Origin: Prevotellaceae bacterium UBA6974 | GTDB lineage: Bacteria > Bacteroidota > Bacteroidia > Bacteroidales > Bacteroidaceae | Assembly: GCA_002450165.1 (NCBI GenBank) | Contig: DJYQ01000028.1 | Coordinates: 22,573 to 83,188 of the forward strand | DNA length: 60,616 nt | Direction: 5' to 3' | The notes under the pieces: generated by a model | What the model saw: only the letters and a program-made list of their open reading frames with translations | Database searches by the model: none | Told to the model about the DNA's origin: nothing | Program-made: the position numbers and the translations under genes | Shown here: positions 7,922 through 16,586 of the stretch, piece by piece | How the letters are laid out: each line of letters begins with the position of its first letter | Position numbering within the stretch: the stretch's first letter is position 1

Positions 7922-8844
7922 GAACATACTGGAACACTCAGAACGGTCTGTGTACAATTCCCGAATGGACCCCGAACTGCTGGGTACAGGTTACGTGCCC
8001 TACGGACGAGGATACGGACTTTCTGGAGAATACGCTGGGGATACCTGATTATTTCCTGGACGACATTGCGGATACTGACGAGCGGCCACGTTATGACCAT
8101 GACGAGGGATGGGCGCTGATAATCCTGCGTATCCCTTATGTCAAGGAAGTGCGTTCGCGTACTCCGTACACCACAATACCGCTGGGTATAATCGTAAAGG
8201 GTGAGGTGTGCATAACTGTATGCAACTTTGAGACGAATATGATGATTGACTTCGTGACGTATCAGCAGCGTCGCGGAATTGGCTTCACGGACTCGGTGGA
8301 TATGGTATTCAGGCTTTTCCTGAGCAGTGCTGTCTGGTATCTGAAACGTCTGAAGCAGATTTCAGCCCTGATTGACCAGAGCAAGCGCAACCTGGATGCT
8401 AAGGTGGACAATGCGGACCTGATTTCGTTGTCGCGCCTGCAAGATTCGCTGACTTATTTTGTAACGAGTATCAGGGGCAACGAGACATTGTTGTCCAAGC
8501 TGAAGTTCAAACTGAAGGTGGATGAACTGGATGCAGACCTGATAGAGGATGTCAACATCGAGTTGAGTCAGGCACGCGAAACAGCCGGAATATATACGAA
8601 CATCCTGGACTCGACAATGGATACGTATGCCAACCTTATTAATAATAATATGTCTCAGGTAATGAAGATGCTGACGTCGGTGTCGCTGATACTGATGTTC
8701 CCGACGCTGATTGCGAGCTTGTTTGGCATGAACCTGATTAACGGCATGGAAACGGGTTGGTGGGGTTTTCCGCTGGCTATAGTATTGTGTGTTGTCACTA
8801 CCTTCAGCTTCTGGTGGTATTTCAGACATAAGAATTGGATTTAA
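7918..8844 (+). CDS. corA: CorA-family divalent cation transporter
   Basis: A 308-residue protein of the CorA family: an N-terminal cytoplasmic alpha/beta domain, a long helix, and two C-terminal membrane helices. The pore signature GMN is present in SLFGMNLING, with the following acidic loop METGWWGFP. CorA pentamers carry Mg2+ (also Co2+ or Ni2+) down the membrane potential. It overlaps the Na/Pi gene by four bases and is followed 17 bases later by the DUF349 gene, so the three form one operon. Metal preference cannot be read from the sequence. Confidence 0.92.
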   Translation: MRTYWNTQNGLCTIPEWTPNCWVQVTCPTDEDTDFLENTLGIPDYFLDDIADTDERPRYDHDEGWALIILRIPYVKEVRSRTPYTTIPLGIIVKGEVCITVCNFETNMMIDFVTYQQRRGIGFTDSVDMVFRLFLSSAVWYLKRLKQISALIDQSKRNLDAKVDNADLISLSRLQDSLTYFVTSIRGNETLLSKLKFKLKVDELDADLIEDVNIELSQARETAGIYTNILDSTMDTYANLINNNMSQVMKMLTSVSLILMFPTLIASLFGMNLINGMETGWWGFPLAIVLCVVTTFSFWWYFRHKNWI

Positions 8845-8861
8845 CAGATAATAATGACATA

Positions 8862-10538
8862 ATGGAAGAGGCAATAATCCTTGAAAGTAAAGAGCAGGTG
8901 GTGGCAAAGGCTGCAGAACTGGCTCAGGGTGACACTATCCCTACGAAAAGTGACATGGACCAGTTGAAGCAGCAGTTCTACCGCTTTCACAACCAGGCTA
9001 TGCAGGAGGCTCGCAAAAAGTATATTGATGATGGCGGTGACCCCGAGGCCTATGTTCCTGAGATGGACCCGGACGAGGAGACTTTCCGTCAGTCCATGCA
9101 GGTGTTGCGCGAACGCAGGGCGGACGAGCAATTGCGTATTGAGAAGGAGCGCGCAGACAACCTGGAGAAGAAATTGCGTATATTGGAGCGCATCCAGCAA
9201 CTGACTACAAATCCCGAGGAGGCAGGACAGCACTTTGACGAGTACAAGTCGCTGCAGCAGGAGTGGAAGGAAACGGGTGCTGTCCCGGCTGAACGCAGTA
9301 CGGAACTGTGGAAGAACTATCAGTTGTATAGCGAGCAGTACTATGATTTGCTGAAGATGGGGCATGAATTGCGCGACTATGACTTCAAGAAGAACCTGGA
9401 GCTGAAGACTGCCTTGTGCGAAAAGGCTGAGGCACTGAAGGACGTGGAGGATGTGATAAGTGCATTCAATCTGTTGCAGGGCTATCATCAGGAGTGGAAA
9501 GAGACCGGTCCGGTAAATCGTGAGGTACGCGAGTCTCTGTGGCAGCGTTTCAAGGATGCATCGACCGAGGTGAACAAGCGTCATCAGGCTCATTTCGAGG
9601 CTCTGAAGGCCAAGGAGGAGGAGAATCTGCAGAAAAAGACTGAACTGTGCGAGAAGGTCGAGGCTGTAATGGCTGAGCTGGGTGAGAAGCCTAAGTGGGA
9701 GGAACTGACCCAGACAGTGATGAACATGCAGGCTGAGTGGCGTGAGATTGGTTATGCGCCACAGAAATTGAATACTGCCATATTTGAGCGTTTCAGGGAG
9801 GCATGTAATAAATTCTTTAACGCCAAGAGTGACTATTACAAGAATATCCGTGCGAGCCTGGAGGAAAACCTGCAGAAAAAGAGGGCTCTGCTGGAGCGTG
9901 CCGTGGCACTGAAAGACAGTGTTGAATGGAACAAGACTGCTGAGGAGCTGACCAAACTGCAGAAACAATGGAAGGAGATTGGTGCGGTACCCAAGAAGTA
10001 CAGCCAGCAGATTTGGGACGAATTCAGGCAGGCCTGTGATTCGTTCTTCCAAGCCCGTAAGGCTGCGGGTGCAGATACGCGGAATGAGCAGCAGCAGAAC
10101 CTGCAGGCGAAGAAGGATATCATACAGCAGTTGCAGGCTCTGGCTGAAGATGGCAAGGAGGTTGTCATCGATGCCGTGAAGGAGTTGCAGCAGAAGTGGA
10201 ACGAGATTGGATACGTGCCCTTCAAGGAGAAGGACAAAATATACAATGCCTATCAGGAAGTATGTGACAAGTTGTACGAGAGTGCCCGTTCGAGCCGCAT
10301 GGCTGCAAGTGCAGCAGTACGTGTACAGCGTATCAAGGAGGCTGCCGGAAATGACAGCCAGCGCCTGCAACGTGCATACGAACAGTTGAAGGCTGAAATC
10401 AAGACTTACGAGAATAACCTGGGCTTCCTGTCAGCAAGCAGTAAGAAGGGCAATGCGCTGGTTGACATGCTTGAGAAAAAGGTTCAGGCTCTGAAGTCTG
10501 AACTGAAGGAAATGGAAGCCAGGATGAGGGCTGAGTGA
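8862..10538 (+). CDS. DUF349 repeat protein
   Basis: A 558-residue cytoplasmic protein made of about five DUF349 repeats, each a three-helix unit of about 70 residues with the recurrent pattern LQxxWKExGxVPxxxxxxLWxxFxxxxxxFF. Charged coiled-coil stretches flank the repeats. The ATG at 8862 is preferred over an in-frame TTG at 8835 that lies inside corA. DUF349 proteins are common in Bacteroidetes and Actinobacteria and have no settled function. The gene ends the Na/Pi-corA operon and is followed by a clear terminator at 10567-10604. There is no signal peptide. Confidence 0.88.
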   Translation: MEEAIILESKEQVVAKAAELAQGDTIPTKSDMDQLKQQFYRFHNQAMQEARKKYIDDGGDPEAYVPEMDPDEETFRQSMQVLRERRADEQLRIEKERADNLEKKLRILERIQQLTTNPEEAGQHFDEYKSLQQEWKETGAVPAERSTELWKNYQLYSEQYYDLLKMGHELRDYDFKKNLELKTALCEKAEALKDVEDVISAFNLLQGYHQEWKETGPVNREVRESLWQRFKDASTEVNKRHQAHFEALKAKEEENLQKKTELCEKVEAVMAELGEKPKWEELTQTVMNMQAEWREIGYAPQKLNTAIFERFREACNKFFNAKSDYYKNIRASLEENLQKKRALLERAVALKDSVEWNKTAEELTKLQKQWKEIGAVPKKYSQQIWDEFRQACDSFFQARKAAGADTRNEQQQNLQAKKDIIQQLQALAEDGKEVVIDAVKELQQKWNEIGYVPFKEKDKIYNAYQEVCDKLYESARSSRMAASAAVRVQRIKEAAGNDSQRLQRAYEQLKAEIKTYENNLGFLSASSKKGNALVDMLEKKVQALKSELKEMEARMRAE

Positions 10539-10566
10539 TTCAGTTTGCCTTAGGAAGGTATTTTTT

Positions 10567-10604
10567 CAGTACACGTGCTGCCTGAGTACGTGTACTGTTT
10601 TTTT
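10567..10604 (+). terminator. Rho-independent terminator after the DUF349 gene
   Basis: A perfect 10-bp inverted repeat, cagtacacgt (10567-10576) and acgtgtactg (10588-10597), is followed by seven T residues. On the other strand the hairpin is followed by A, so it works only rightward. Confidence 0.85.
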
Positions 10605-10711
10605 GTGTGGCTGTGTACTGCCTGCTGGCATCGTGTGCCCAACGACAATGTCAGACACATGACAGTTAGAATCTTGCACATAACGGGGTATTAGCATTAA
10701 GGTCGGGGGGG

Positions 10712-11575
10712 TTATCCCATCCACATGGTAAAGATGTATAGGACTGCTGCAGGTATGGCAAGCAGGGAGCTGTCGAAGCGGTCCAGAAGGCCGCCGTGAC
10801 CCGGCAGGATATTGCCGCTGTCCTTGATGCCAAGAGTACGCTTGATCTGACTTTCCACCAGGTCGCCCCATGTTCCGAATATGGTTACGACAAGGGCAAA
10901 GCCTATCCATTGCCAGATGGTCATGGAGGGCTCAAAAATGGATACCGGTACTGCTACAAGTACAGCCAGGAGACCGCCGCCTATGCTGCCTACCCAGCTC
11001 TTCTTGGGAGATATGCTTGGAAACAGTCGGTATGGTATCTTTTTGCCCAGGAGTGAACCTACGCAATATGCTCCTGTGTCACTTGCCCAGAGAAACAGGA
11101 ATACTGCCAACGGGTACATCCATACGTATGCTACGCCTAAGGCTCCAAGCGGATATGGGATGAAGGCTATGCATGTGAGCAGTGAGAATGGGAGTGCTAT
11201 GTATATCTGTGACATCATGGTGTATGCCCAGACGTCTAGTGCATGTGTACGGTCCAGATACAGTCCGCTGATGAAAAGATAGGTGATTGTCACTATATAT
11301 GGCAGAAATACCATGCCTGGCAGCAGTAATTGCTGTGCGTATCCGCTGTTCCAGGCGAAGAATCCGAAGAACATCAGTATGGAGGCAAGGGTCGTGATGA
11401 GGGAATTGAGCTGAAATTCGGCACTGGCACTGATAATGGTACAGAACTCGAGTGTAACAAGTGCCGTCGCTGCTGCGAAAAGGACACCGAATGAGTATGG
11501 ACTGAAGGAGATACTGCCTGCAACAAGCAATACATACAGGATTCCTGTGAGGGTTCGTAATATCAAGTTTTTCAT
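10712..11575 (-). CDS. cdsA: Phosphatidate cytidylyltransferase CdsA
   Basis: A 287-residue multi-pass membrane protein that makes CDP-diacylglycerol from phosphatidic acid and CTP, the branch point of phospholipid synthesis. The C-terminal family signature is present: KRTLGIKDSGNILPGHGGLLDRFDS. Upstream, SPKKSWVGSIGG and DLVESQIKR are the other conserved blocks. Length and hydrophobic pattern (about eight helices) are normal. It is the last gene of the leftward operon rsfS-ftsH-cdsA, 24 bases after ftsH, an order typical of Bacteroidales. Confidence 0.95.
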   Translation of the reverse strand: MKNLILRTLTGILYVLLVAGSISFSPYSFGVLFAAATALVTLEFCTIISASAEFQLNSLITTLASILMFFGFFAWNSGYAQQLLLPGMVFLPYIVTITYLFISGLYLDRTHALDVWAYTMMSQIYIALPFSLLTCIAFIPYPLGALGVAYVWMYPLAVFLFLWASDTGAYCVGSLLGKKIPYRLFPSISPKKSWVGSIGGGLLAVLVAVPVSIFEPSMTIWQWIGFALVVTIFGTWGDLVESQIKRTLGIKDSGNILPGHGGLLDRFDSSLLAIPAAVLYIFTMWMG

Positions 11576-11599
11576 ATTTCGGGTTTTGGGAAATGTGTA

Positions 11600-13609
11600 T
11601 TAGGACTTGGTCTCTGTTTCTGTCTCTGTTACCGAGGATGATGAGGCTGATGAGGATGTATTTTCCTCGAGCAGTTCCTCGGTACGGCTGACCCATGGGC
11701 GTTTGCCGAAGATGTGCTCTACGTCATCTGCAAAGATTACCTCGCGTTCCTGCAGGATGCTTGCCAACTGGCCATGACCTGCTGCCTTTTCGCTAAGCAG
11801 TGCCTTGGCACGGGCATACTGCTCGGCTATTATTCTCTTGACCTCGGCATCTATCTCGCGTGCTGTATCCTCGCTGTATGGTTTCTGGAACTGGTATTCG
11901 TTGTTGTTGTAGTAGCACAGGTTGGGGAGTTTGTCGCTCATACCCATATAGGCTACCATTCCGTATGCCTGCTTGGTTACGCGCTCGAGGTCGTTCATGG
12001 CACCTGAACTGATGTGACCGGTAAAGATTTCCTCAGCTGCACGTCCACCAAGGGTTGCACACATCTCGTCCAGCATCTGTTCGCGTGTGGTTATCTGTCG
12101 TTCCTCGGGCAGATACCATGCTGCGCCCAGTGCCCTGCCACGTGGGACAATGGTAACCTTGACCAGGGGATTGGCATACTGGAGATGCCAGCTGACAGTG
12201 GCGTGTCCTGCTTCGTGGATGGCGATGGTACGCTTCTCGTCGGTGGTCATGACCTTGGTCTTTTTCTCCAGGCCGCCTATGATGCGGTCAACGGCACTGA
12301 GGAAATCTTCCTTGGTGACAGTTGCGTGGGAGTGACGGGCTGCAATCAGTGCGGCTTCGTTGCAGACGTTGGCTATGTCGGCTCCGCTGAAGCCTGGTGT
12401 CTGGCGCGACAGGAAATCCAGGTCAAGGTCATCGGCTTTCTTTATGGGACGGAGGTGTACCTCGAAGATTGCGCGGCGCTCGTTGACATCGGGAAGATCT
12501 ACGTGTATCTGGCGATCGAAGCGACCTGCACGTAGCAGGGCCTGGTCAAGGATGTCGGCACGGTTGGTGGCTGCAAGGATGATGACTCCGCTGTTGGTCT
12601 CGAAACCGTCCATCTCGGTGAGAAGCTGGTTGAGGGTATTCTCGCGTTCGTCATTTCCCCCGATAGACATTCTGTTGCCACGGGCACGGCCTACCGCATC
12701 TATCTCGTCGATGAATATAATGCAGGGGGCTTTTTCCTTGGCCTTGTAGAAAAGGTCTCGTACCCGGCTGGCACCTACGCCGACAAACATCTCGACAAAA
12801 TCACTGCCGCTCATTGAGAAGAAGGGTACATCGGCCTCTCCTGCCACGGCTTTGGCAAGAAGGGTCTTGCCTGTTCCCGGGGGTCCCACGAGTAGCGCAC
12901 CCTTGGGTATCTTACCGCCCAAATCGGTATATTTTGTGGGGTTCTTGAGGAAATCGACAATTTCCTGTACTTCCTGCTTGGCGCCTTCCTGCCCGGCAAC
13001 GTCCTTGAAAGTTACCTTGTTCTCTTCGTCCTTGTCAACGAGCCTGGCACGACTTTTGCCAACGCTGAAAATGCTCATAGGACCGGAAAGACCCGAATTG
13101 CCGGAGTTGCCCGAGCCTCCGCCCATCCGACGCAGTATGAATATCCATACGAATATTATTACTGCCATGGGGGCAAGGTTGAAGAATATGTTCCACCATG
13201 TAGAATCGTCGCTGTGACGATATTCGACCTCGCCTAAAAAGCGTTTGGCTTTACGCTCGGATTCAAGGAAATCGTCCAGGCGGTCGTCACTGGGATACTG
13301 GGCTGTGACTGTCGGTGTCTTGCCCTTGAAGTCTTGAGTCGTAGGAAACACATCACGGATATGGTCTCGCTGAACGTACATGGTAACAGTACCGCCGTCC
13401 TTGTCTGCAACGATACGCTGGGCATAGCCTTCGCGTACGTATTTCTGGAACTTGGTGTAATTGACCTCACGGTTGCCTGCATTTTCCAGTTGCCCACCGC
13501 CACTGATAAACAGATATCCCAATACGGTGGCGATTATTATATATACCCAAGTGAAATTGAACGTGGACTGTCTGCCCTTGTTTTTCTTGTTCTTCTGTTC
13601 GTTTGCCAT
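11600..13609 (-). CDS. ftsH: ATP-dependent zinc metalloprotease FtsH
   Basis: A 669-residue membrane-anchored AAA+ protease that degrades misfolded and regulatory membrane proteins. Visible are an N-terminal membrane helix (VYIIIATVLGYLFI), a periplasmic FtsH_ext domain, a second helix (APMAVIIFVWIFIL), a glycine-rich linker, Walker A GPPGTGKT, Walker B IIFIDEID, the second region of homology ATNRADILDQALLR, and the zinc site HEAGH. The tail is rich in Ser, Thr and Glu. The start at 13609 (MANEQKNKK) is used because the 56 codons upstream read through rsfS in another frame and look unlike any FtsH. The start overlaps the rsfS stop by one base (TAATG), indicating coupled translation. Confidence 0.96.
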   Translation of the reverse strand: MANEQKNKKNKGRQSTFNFTWVYIIIATVLGYLFISGGGQLENAGNREVNYTKFQKYVREGYAQRIVADKDGGTVTMYVQRDHIRDVFPTTQDFKGKTPTVTAQYPSDDRLDDFLESERKAKRFLGEVEYRHSDDSTWWNIFFNLAPMAVIIFVWIFILRRMGGGSGNSGNSGLSGPMSIFSVGKSRARLVDKDEENKVTFKDVAGQEGAKQEVQEIVDFLKNPTKYTDLGGKIPKGALLVGPPGTGKTLLAKAVAGEADVPFFSMSGSDFVEMFVGVGASRVRDLFYKAKEKAPCIIFIDEIDAVGRARGNRMSIGGNDERENTLNQLLTEMDGFETNSGVIILAATNRADILDQALLRAGRFDRQIHVDLPDVNERRAIFEVHLRPIKKADDLDLDFLSRQTPGFSGADIANVCNEAALIAARHSHATVTKEDFLSAVDRIIGGLEKKTKVMTTDEKRTIAIHEAGHATVSWHLQYANPLVKVTIVPRGRALGAAWYLPEERQITTREQMLDEMCATLGGRAAEEIFTGHISSGAMNDLERVTKQAYGMVAYMGMSDKLPNLCYYNNNEYQFQKPYSEDTAREIDAEVKRIIAEQYARAKALLSEKAAGHGQLASILQEREVIFADDVEHIFGKRPWVSRTEELLEENTSSSASSSSVTETETETKS

Positions 13610-13974
13610 TAGTCTAAATCTGGTAATTCGGTAAGTTCGGCATCTGCCCACAGATGCTCTAAATCGTAGAAGGCGCGCTCCTCGGGAAGGAAGATGTGCA
13701 CGATGACATCGGCATAGTCCATTGCTACCCATACGGCCTGACGCAATCCCTCGACTGCAAGTGGACGTGCCTGACATAACTGGCGGACTTTGTCACCGAC
13801 GCTGAGGGCCAAAGCGTGTATCTGGGTGGTACTGCCTGCCTGGGCAATAATGAATTTGCGACACACTGTGTCCTCGATGCCTGCAAGGTCTGCCACTACT
13901 ATACGACTTGCCTTCTTGTCCTGTAATCCTTCGATTACGGCATCTGTCAATGTGTCCTTCCCTTTAATGTACAT
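13609..13974 (-). CDS. rsfS: Ribosome silencing factor RsfS
   Basis: A 121-residue protein of the RsfS/Iojap family, which binds large-subunit protein L14 and blocks joining of the subunits when nutrients are scarce. The conserved blocks are all visible: DLTDAV-like start, IVVADLAGIEDTVC, FIIAQAGSTTQ, the WVAMDYADVIVHIFLPEER core, and FYDLEHLWADA. It is the first gene of the leftward operon with ftsH and cdsA. A strong promoter with a palindrome over its -33 box lies upstream. Confidence 0.94.
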   Translation of the reverse strand: MYIKGKDTLTDAVIEGLQDKKASRIVVADLAGIEDTVCRKFIIAQAGSTTQIHALALSVGDKVRQLCQARPLAVEGLRQAVWVAMDYADVIVHIFLPEERAFYDLEHLWADAELTELPDLD

Positions 13975-14014
13975 TTGTTGAATTATGGTTACTTATATTA
14001 TAAAATCACGGGCG

Positions 14015-14050
14015 CAAAGATACGATTTTAATGACAATTTACAAATTGTC
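14015..14050 (-). promoter_or_regulatory. Promoter of rsfS-ftsH-cdsA with a palindrome over the -33 box
   Basis: On the minus strand TATCTTTG (14015-14022) and TTTG (14042-14045) are 19 bases apart, an ideal Bacteroidetes promoter. The -33 box lies inside GACAATTTACAAATTGTC (14033-14050), a palindrome with 8-bp arms and a 2-base centre. A protein bound there would block polymerase, so this may be an operator; which protein is unknown. Confidence 0.6.
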
Positions 14051-14093
14051 AACTGCTGTTTCGAGGATTTTTTACACTTTTTTCGCCAAAATA

Positions 14094-14125
14094 TTTGGAG
14101 GTTAATAAAAATTACCATACATTTG
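14094..14125 (+). promoter_or_regulatory. Promoter of tRNA-Gln
   Basis: TTTG (14094-14097) and TACATTTG (14118-14125) are 20 bases apart, matching the Bacteroidetes -33/-7 pattern. The -7 box ends 11 bases before the mature tRNA. Confidence 0.65.
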
Positions 14126-14136
14126 CACTGCAATTT

Positions 14137-14207
14137 TGGGCTATGGTGTAATGGTAACACTGCAGATTCTGGTCCTGCCTTTCCTGGTTCGAGTCCGGGT
14201 AGCCCAA
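14137..14207 (+). tRNA. tRNA-Gln (anticodon CTG)
   Basis: A 71-base cloverleaf. The acceptor TGGGCTA pairs with TAGCCCA, and the D arm has GTGT/ACAC. The anticodon loop TTCTGGT gives CTG, and the T arm is CCTGG-TTCGAGT-CCGGG. CCA is not encoded (the end is followed by CAA). The last base pair of the anticodon stem is an A-C mismatch. It has its own promoter and terminator. Confidence 0.92.
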
Positions 14208-14217
14208 CAAAAAAAAG

Positions 14218-14246
14218 AGCCTCACACAGCAGTGTGGGGCTTTCTT
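14218..14246 (+). terminator. Terminator of tRNA-Gln
   Basis: Stem agcctcacac / gtgtggggct (one G-T pair, loop AGCA) followed by a T-rich stretch ttctt, ten bases after the tRNA. A run of A precedes it. Confidence 0.8.
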
Positions 14247-14292
14247 GCTTAAAAACACAACAGAACAACCTTAAACACGAGAAAAACACGTT

Positions 14293-15561
14293 ATGGATTT
14301 CAAACTTCTTGTACTGGATGTGGACGGCACATTGCTGAATAGCAATAGGGAGATGACAGAGCGCACGATTAAGACTTTGCGCAAGGTTCAGCAGAATGGA
14401 GTGAAAATAGCTTTGGCCAGCGGTCGTCCGACGCATGGAATACTGCCATTTGCGAGTGCTATTGACCTGGACTTCAACGATGGATACATTATAAGCTATA
14501 ACGGTGCCAAGGTTACTGAGGCAAGTACGGGCAAGGTCCTGTTTGAACGTAGGATTGATCCGCAGATGATTCCGTATCTGGAAAAGGAAACCGCAAAGAG
14601 CGGCTGTCATCTGGCTTACTATTACAAGGATGAGGTTGTTGCAACGGATATCACTAATGAGCATATTATTGACGAGGCTCAAATGAATGGGCTGAAACTG
14701 AGGCAAGTAGATGATATCGCCTCGGAATTTGATGTCAGGAACGGTGAGCAGAAGCATTGGCCGTTTGAGGTAATGATTGTCAATGACGATGAGCAGGCAC
14801 TGGGGGCATTGGAGCAGTATTTCCAGCGTCATCTGAACGGTGTACTGGACACAATCCATTCGAATCCTTATCTTCTGGAGATTGTTGGCTATCAGGTGGG
14901 TAAGAGCTATGGCATGAGTGCTCTGGTACAAATACTGGGCATCAGTATGAACGAGGTGCTTGCCATAGGTGATGGCCGCGCAGATATCAATATGCTGCAA
15001 ATGGCTGGCGTGGGTGTCGCTATGGGGAATGCCAGCGAGGAGGTTCGCCGTTGTGCCGACTTTACTACTCTGTCTAATGACGAGGATGGTGCTGCATTGG
15101 CTATTGAGCGTGCCTTTGAGGAAGAGAAGGAGAAACCGGAGGAGGATATGGAGGTTCCTGTGGATGTGCTGAATGCACAGAACAAGAACACCTTGATGGG
15201 AACCTTGGGTATGCAATATACGTTTGCCAGTCCTAAGCGTGTAGAGGGGACTATGCCGGTGGACGGACGTACCAGACAGCCTTTCGGTATCCTGGCAGGT
15301 GGGGCTTCACTGGCATTGGCAGAAACGCTTGCAGGTCTTGGAAGCCTAATTGTGTGCAAGCCTGGAGAACTGGCCGTTGGTATGCAGGTTTCCGGAAATC
15401 ATGTAAGCAGTGCACATGAGGGTGATACTGTACGTGCCGTAGCTACTCCGGTACATTTGGGACGAAGCAGCCATGTGTGGAACGTAGATATATTTACCAG
15501 CACTGGCAAGCTGGTAAGCAGTGTACGTGTGACGAACAGTATTATCAAAAAAGACCTTTAA
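14293..15561 (+). CDS. HAD phosphatase-hotdog thioesterase fusion (menaquinone pathway type)
   Basis: A 422-residue two-domain protein. Residues 1-275 are a Cof-type HAD phosphatase: the nucleophile motif LDVDGTLLNS, LASGRPT, and the metal-binding GDGRADINML with GVAMGNA. Residues about 298-422 are a hotdog-fold thioesterase of the PaaI/DHNA-CoA type (MGTLGMQY, GILAGGASLALAETL, GMQVSGNHV, HLGRSSHVWNVDI). An acidic linker (EEEKEKPEEDME) joins them. I recall the same fusion described for BF1314 of Bacteroides fragilis and PG1653 of Porphyromonas gingivalis, with dihydroxynaphthoyl-CoA thioesterase activity in menaquinone synthesis. No other men gene is near. It ends in a four-base overlap with the convergent PrsW gene. 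Confidence 0.88.
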   Translation: MDFKLLVLDVDGTLLNSNREMTERTIKTLRKVQQNGVKIALASGRPTHGILPFASAIDLDFNDGYIISYNGAKVTEASTGKVLFERRIDPQMIPYLEKETAKSGCHLAYYYKDEVVATDITNEHIIDEAQMNGLKLRQVDDIASEFDVRNGEQKHWPFEVMIVNDDEQALGALEQYFQRHLNGVLDTIHSNPYLLEIVGYQVGKSYGMSALVQILGISMNEVLAIGDGRADINMLQMAGVGVAMGNASEEVRRCADFTTLSNDEDGAALAIERAFEEEKEKPEEDMEVPVDVLNAQNKNTLMGTLGMQYTFASPKRVEGTMPVDGRTRQPFGILAGGASLALAETLAGLGSLIVCKPGELAVGMQVSGNHVSSAHEGDTVRAVATPVHLGRSSHVWNVDIFTSTGKLVSSVRVTNSIIKKDL

Positions 15562-16586
15562 TGCTCCATGGCCCATCTGTTTTTTACAGATGTGTGAAGG
15601 ATGGGGCGTAACAGATAGTGTCCTACGCGGGGAATGCGGGCGGAAATTGCGTGCAATTCGGCCAGTTTCGCTGTGTGTGCTGTTTTTTCTTCCTGGCTCA
15701 TTTCTACTTGCAGTCCTGCATCGCGTAGCATGAGACGGCTTTTGCCGGCTATGAGCATTTCGATATATAGTTGTACATACACACACATATCAAAAAAGAC
15801 GAGTGGTTCGAATCGCTCCCGTATGTTTTCGAGATATTTTCCTGAATTGGTATCACAAAGTCTTCCTTCCTGAATGGCTTGCAGCAGTACGATATCGGTC
15901 TGTATGGAAAGGTCCAGCCAACGTAATGTGAGCCTTTCGTTGATAATGCCGACAATGCTGTAAATAAGAAGGAATATTATTATGACGCATAGCAGTTGGG
16001 TCGGAGGTGAAAACAGCCACATATTATATACATAATGTATGGCAATGGACGGAATGAACAATAATGTGCCGAATATATAGTTCCAACGTATATTGTATTG
16101 CTGGCTTTCTTTGTTCCAGGGCATTAGCAGCCATAGGGAAACAACGGTGGATGTGCATCCCATATGTAGCATACTGGTCCCCATGCCACGCACGATGGCT
16201 GTCCCGATACCAATATCGGGAAAGTGGGTCAGATACAGGATATTCTCGACGAAAGCGAATCCGGCACCTACGGCCTGCCCGTATATCTGTGCCTCGGCAA
16301 GAAAGGCTATCTGTCTGCGACTGACAAGGATGACAAGGACGATGGCTTTGAGAAACTCCTCGATTAAAATTGACGGCAGAAGCCCCGTCCATGGCTGTCC
16401 ATCATGAAAATAGCGCCACAGAATAACAAGTGTGTATGTTATAATGGTGACTGCAGCTCCCCATAAAGCATGACTCGCCAGCTTGCGCCAACGAGTCATG
16501 GAAAATGCGTCATATATCTGCAGTATTCCCAGATATGCTAATATAGGCAGCAGGGCTGCTATTGCCGGAAGTATGCCGAAACTCAC
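15558..16586 (-). CDS. PrsW-family intramembrane protease
   Basis: A 342-residue multi-pass membrane protein. The PrsW hallmarks are present in order in the membrane: IEEFLK (EExxK), GFAFVEN (FxxxEN) and two later histidines (MLHMGC and AIHYVYN). PrsW-type proteases cut membrane proteins such as anti-sigma factors within or near the membrane. The C-terminal about 110 residues are cytoplasmic and helical and are not part of the core family. Its start overlaps by four bases the end of the upstream unknown membrane protein (16583-17269), so the pair is co-translated. The substrate is unknown. Confidence 0.8.
   Translation of the reverse strand: MSFGILPAIAALLPILAYLGILQIYDAFSMTRWRKLASHALWGAAVTIITYTLVILWRYFHDGQPWTGLLPSILIEEFLKAIVLVILVSRRQIAFLAEAQIYGQAVGAGFAFVENILYLTHFPDIGIGTAIVRGMGTSMLHMGCTSTVVSLWLLMPWNKESQQYNIRWNYIFGTLLFIPSIAIHYVYNMWLFSPPTQLLCVIIIFLLIYSIVGIINERLTLRWLDLSIQTDIVLLQAIQEGRLCDTNSGKYLENIRERFEPLVFFDMCVYVQLYIEMLIAGKSRLMLRDAGLQVEMSQEEKTAHTAKLAELHAISARIPRVGHYLLRPILHTSVKNRWAMEH

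Noticed and set aside
6815..7957. A 380-residue antisense frame over the Na/Pi cotransporter gene.
   Set aside because: It is a shadow of the sense gene with His/Tyr-rich low-information sequence and no promoter or family motif.
8841..10370. A long antisense open frame over the DUF349 gene that could be a 500-residue protein.
   Set aside because: Its sequence is rich in Leu, Gln and His as expected from reverse reading of a Lys/Glu/Gln-rich coiled-coil gene, and it has no recognisable motif or start signal. The sense frame matches a known family.
13610..13777. A 56-residue N-terminal extension of FtsH.
   Set aside because: It is Arg/Cys/Ser-rich, overlaps rsfS in another frame, and would precede the normal FtsH start MANEQ; the overlap of stop and start (TAATG) at 13609 is the better explanation.
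16021..16040. A dif-like stretch (atattatata cataatgtat) that might be a XerCD site near a replication terminus.
   Set aside because: It lies inside the PrsW-type coding sequence, matches only the AT-rich core words of the dif consensus, and codes for ordinary membrane-protein residues.
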